Position numbers and translations under genes: made by a program
Shown: piece after piece, positions 7,923 to 11,394 of the stretch
How the letters are laid out: each line of letters opens with the position of its first letter
Numbering within the stretch: position 1 is the first letter of the stretch
Assembly (NCBI GenBank): GCA_014885115.2
Contig: WKLE02003982.1
Location: 1 to 11,394 of the forward strand
Length of the DNA stretch: 11,394 nucleotides
DNA from: Asterionellopsis glacialis
Taxonomy: Eukaryota > Bacillariophyta > Plagiogrammaphyceae > Rhaphoneidales > Asterionellopsidaceae
Direction: 5' to 3'
Notes under the pieces: generated by a model
Databases searched by the model: none
The model's input: the letters and a program-made list of their open reading frames with translations, nothing else
What the model was told of the DNA's origin: nothing

Positions 7923-10900
7923 TGATACCCGAAACCGAAGACTCCGATCGTGATAGCAGTAGCAATGGCGTCGAGGATCAGAGTAACATGACACAAGAGC
8001 AGATAGATGGTCTTCGTGAACTCTGGATGTATTGTGCTGAGCAAAATGTGGAAATTCCCAATGAAATCCGTATCAAGATTTATGGGCAGTCAAAATCAAG
8101 AAGTCGAATGTCTTTGAGAAAACATGCAGTGCTTGGGATGCGAGCAGAGAGGCTTTCGAAACAAGCTGAAATGTTCAATGGCCAAGGGGCGGTTATAGAA
8201 GATTGTCGACGTCTTAAAGAAGCTATGAAAATTGAAAATCCATTCGTTCGTTTGAAAATTGTCAATGGATCATACAGAATCACCCAAACCGTCCAGAAAG
8301 CAAAACACAAAATTAACACTGTGGGGAACAAGAATTTATTTTATAAGCTTGGCAAAAAAGTTTACAAATTAGCCACCTCTGTCAAATCGGACCATATACC
8401 TCAAGAAGATAAGGTTGAAAAGGTCATTTTGGACGGGATTAATCTGTCATTTGAATCGGGAAAAATGTATCTTGTACTGGGTACGCCTGGTTCAGGGAAG
8501 GTAGGTATTATTTCTCGTTCTGTAACTCTGTTCCATAGTATGAAGCGCTAATTTCTTTATTGTATTCAAGTAAACTCATTCTTGGGGTGCACGGCCTTGC
8601 CTCTCTTGCTTTCTCTCTCTGTCTTTATATTCCTATTTGTCAGTCGACTTTGCTCAAGATGATCGCCAACACTCTTCGCCGCAATAAGGACCATGTTGTG
8701 AGTGGTGACATCCGCTTGAATGGCTACAGTCAAGACGACCCAGGTATCGACTGGACTGTAAGTAGTTGTTTTGGATTTTTGTTTTGTTTTCATTCCATCA
8801 CGATTTTTAAACAATACTAATAACAAACTCTTGCGCGCACTCCAGAAAATGGTTGCCTACTCGGATCAACAAGACTATTTGCACAAACATTTGACTATAA
8901 GGGAAACGATCGACTTCGCATGGAATTGTCGATGGGGAGGCACCCATGCTAGATCAAATATTGATATGAATGACCCCGAAGTGGTGGAACAAGTGAAGCA
9001 GCTAGACGCTTGTAGATTTTCCTCGACGAAATCGATGGAATTGATGGGCCTAGAAGGGTGCTTAGACACATTGGTCGGTGATAATAGCACATTGCGTGGA
9101 ATTAGCGGTGGACAAAGGAAGCGCGTCACTGTGACAGAAATGATAGTGACAGGTGTGCCATTTTATTGTCTTGACGAACTGAGCACTGGACTCGATGGTA
9201 AGTATGACTTAAATTTCTCGTAACAACCTATACCTCGCATCAAGCATTCTGTCTAACTATCTAGCATTGGGTCCATGTATAGCTGCTACTACGTACGACA
9301 TTGTGAGTCAACTGTCTGCAGGTGCTACCCTCTATAATAAGGTAATTATCCTTGCCCTTGTTGCACCCCCCCCTGAAACAGTTGCGCTGTTTGATGAGGT
9401 AATATTGGTAGATGGAGGTCGCGTAATTTACAGTGGTGACATCGGCGATGTTGTTGAACACTTTGAGTCTCTTGGGTATAAGCTACCAGCACGGATGGAC
9501 TTTGCGGATTGGCTTCAGGTACGAACGTTTTATTTCTTTGATGTGTTATTCCCAGTTGTGATAGCAACTCAAATATTGGATAATTTTTTCTCTTCAGTCT
9601 CTTCCTGCAAAAGATGGATCTCAATACCTTGCAAACAAAGACAGTCGACGTGGACACTTAAATTCGAGATCGTTCTCTGAACGCTTCTCCCAAAGCCAAC
9701 TTGGAAAGACTGTTTTAGAGTCTGTGAAGCGACCGATGGACAAGAATGAAGACATGATTCGACTGTACACGCAGCGTGAAAATACCTGGTATGATAACCT
9801 AAAGCTCGTCTCCGAACGCGAATTACTTATATGGCTGAGAGATAAGTATACAATGAATGCGCGAATAATTCAAAGTGAGTGAACGACATAAACAATGCGT
9901 GGATATATGAACCAAGAGAGAGGTCAGCATAGTTGTATCCAATTTGGTTTCTTTATTTTGATACTCTCACCCTTGGCAACTTCCTACTTGTCGTATTCGT
10001 TTCAGATTTACTGATGGGCATAATTGCTGGTTCCCTATTTTGGCAGCAGCACGAGAATCCACTTTCAGTTACCGGTATACTGTTCCAGGCGTTGTTCTTC
10101 ATTACATTGGGTGCGATCCAAAAAATTCAATTCCAATACGACGTTCGAAGCATCCTTTACAAGCATCAAGATGCTAAGTTTTTCCCCACATGGGTACGTA
10201 AATCAAAATAAGTGTCTTACTTTGAATGGTCAAAAATTCTTACTAAAAATTTTTTTTGCTCCTTTCTCTTTGTCGTCGACGACAGGCATATGTTATCGGG
10301 AGGAGTTTTGCGTTTCTCCCATCCTGTGCCATTGACTCTTTCATGTACGGGACGATTGTATACTGGTTTGTCGGTCTTGCATACAACGATGGGGCTTCAA
10401 TTGCGAATTATTTTATTTTTTTGCTGTTAACGATGATATCTGCGGTTTCGTCGGCTTACTTGTTTGGTGTGTTGTCTGCCGTGATCAAGAATAGGACTAC
10501 TTGTCAGGCCTTCCTTTCGTTGTCCCTGGTTTATTTTGTGTTATTTTCTGGGTACACCGTGCAGCTGGACACAATACCAAGGTAAACTACGTCACACTTA
10601 TTTTGTTCTTTCTTTTAACCATTTCCTTTCAACTTCCAACTTGATTCCTTCCCTGGTTTGCATTTCTCTCTAGTTATCTGACTTGGGCATATTGGCTGAA
10701 TCCAATTGCCTGGATGTTTCGTGCCTTGGTTGTCAATGAATATCAGAGTGGAAAGTATGATAAACTGATTGAAGGCACTTCAACTACGGAAGGTGAAGCA
10801 ATATTATCGTTGTTTGGGTTGGAGCATAACGGAGAGCCGTTTACATTTGCGTGGGTATGGTGAGTTTCTATGAAAGACTGAAAGTCATTTCATGTGATTA

Positions 10901-11394
10901 CTATGTTCTTCTAATAATTTTTGATTGCACTTGTAGGTACGCAATAATTCTTCAAATTGCAATTTCAGCTTTAAGCATTTTCGCTACGACATACTTTTTG
11001 ACACACATTCGTCACGACTCTGCCTCGGGACAAGTAGTCGAAGCAATGGAGAACCAAGAAGATCTGGAGACCTACATCGACGATGGTGATTTGCAGATAC
11101 CTGTCCAGAGAGCAAGCTTAACTTTCAAGGGTATTCGCTACACGGTAAAGGCTTCTAGGACTCATGAGCAGATTGAATTACTCAAAGGCGTCGAAGGCAT
11201 TATCGAGTCGGGAAAAATGAGTAAGTTTTCCTACAATAGCTTTTTGGGTTCCTGACTACAGTAGCCTGGATGCACTATATCTTACTTTTTCACCTTTTGG
11301 AACGTACATGCTTTGTAGCTGCACTGATGGGATCGTCCGGTGCAGGGAAAACAACACTCCTCGATGTACTCGCTTTGCGTAAAACGAGTGGCAA
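7913..11394 (+). CDS. PDR/ABCG-type ABC transporter, paralogue of the minus-strand gene, 3' partial
   Basis: Second full-size PDR-type exporter, cut by the window edge after 865 complete codons. NBD1: Walker A GTPGSGKST with its Lys at 196, signature ISGGQ 320-324, Walker B FYCLDE ending at 345, with Leu in place of the Pro that follows in the neighbour. TMD1: six hydrophobic segments in exons 5-9. NBD2: begins in exon 9; Walker [10 protein letters not shown] in exon 10. I chose the ATG at 7913 as the first in-frame ATG after a TAG at 7883-7885; ATGs at 7919 and 7922 are also possible. The frame is open from TTG 7889, but a TTG start is unlikely in a eukaryote. All visible exons are intact. 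A missing 3' half with the second transmembrane domain is expected beyond the window. Confidence 0.9.
10159..10209 (+). repeat. 51-bp exact match to 4043-4093 (inverted copy)
   Basis: Covers the last 35 bases of exon 6 and the first 16 of intron 6. Beyond it the introns drift apart, although AGT and TCT words remain alignable for a short distance. Confidence 0.9.
11319..11394 (+). repeat. Exon 10 start, 76/76 identical to 2849-2924 (inverted copy)
   Basis: Begins exactly after the intron 9 acceptor TTTGTAG and is still identical at the last base of the window. Encodes the second Walker A motif and the residues after it. Confidence 0.97.

Larger units (their letters stand above)
7913..11394 (+). 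other. Exon-intron map of the plus-strand transporter (exons 1-10)
   Basis: Exons: 7913-8500, 8644-8757, 8846-9197, 9283-9518, 9598-9874, 10006-10193, 10286-10581, 10674-10859, 10937-11220, 11319 to beyond 11394. Introns are GT-AG, 77-143 bp; intron 1 is the longest and has a strong pyrimidine tract before CAG at 8643. Positions and phases equal those of introns 1-9 of the minus-strand copy. Exons 2, 3, 4, 6, 7 and 8 have the same lengths (114, 352, 236, 188, 296, 186). Exon 5 is one codon longer and exon 9 one codon longer than in the other copy. Confidence 0.87.

Noticed and set aside
1..11394. CRISPR array, insertion sequence, prokaryotic operon or prophage
   Set aside because: No direct-repeat array with spacers, no transposase or terminal repeats, and the genes contain spliceosomal introns.

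Overview
This window is eukaryotic nuclear DNA. Coding sequence is split by many short GT-AG introns (76-143 bp), and no prokaryotic operon features are seen. The intron density, the AT-rich flanks and the style of the proteins (a CRWGG segment in the first ATPase domain and a D-F/Y-A-D-W-L-Q segment just after it) suggest a microbial stramenopile, perhaps a diatom. That placement is inference from family resemblance and was not tested.

Layout: positions 1-60 are an AAT microsatellite and 61-500 are 3' flank. Positions 6262 down to 501 (minus strand) hold one complete 16-exon gene for a full-size pleiotropic-drug-resistance (PDR, ABCG-type) ABC transporter. I could join all 16 exons in frame to a 1418-residue protein ending in TAA. 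Positions 6263-7912 are a 1.65-kb non-coding interval that must contain the promoters of both genes. Positions 7913-11394 (plus strand) hold the first ten exons of a second, closely related PDR transporter, which runs off the right edge just after the Walker A motif of its second ATPase domain.

The two genes are a head-to-head inverted duplicate. All nine introns visible in the second gene sit at the same codon positions and phases as introns 1-9 of the first, and exons 2, 3, 4, 6, 7 and 8 have identical lengths. Divergence is very uneven: about 53-62% amino-acid identity in exons 3 and 5, 85-89% in exons 6-8, about 55% in exon 9, then 76/76 identical nucleotides at the start of exon 10. This mosaic, with near-identity running into some introns, points to gene conversion between the inverted copies.

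Both proteins should be polytopic membrane ATPases of order NBD1-TMD1-NBD2-TMD2, exporting hydrophobic compounds or lipids; the substrate cannot be read from the sequence. I did not find a clearly new type of system. The items most worth following are the conversion tracts, a 25-bp near-perfect palindrome upstream of the minus-strand gene, and a repeated palindromic 9-mer in the shared promoter interval.
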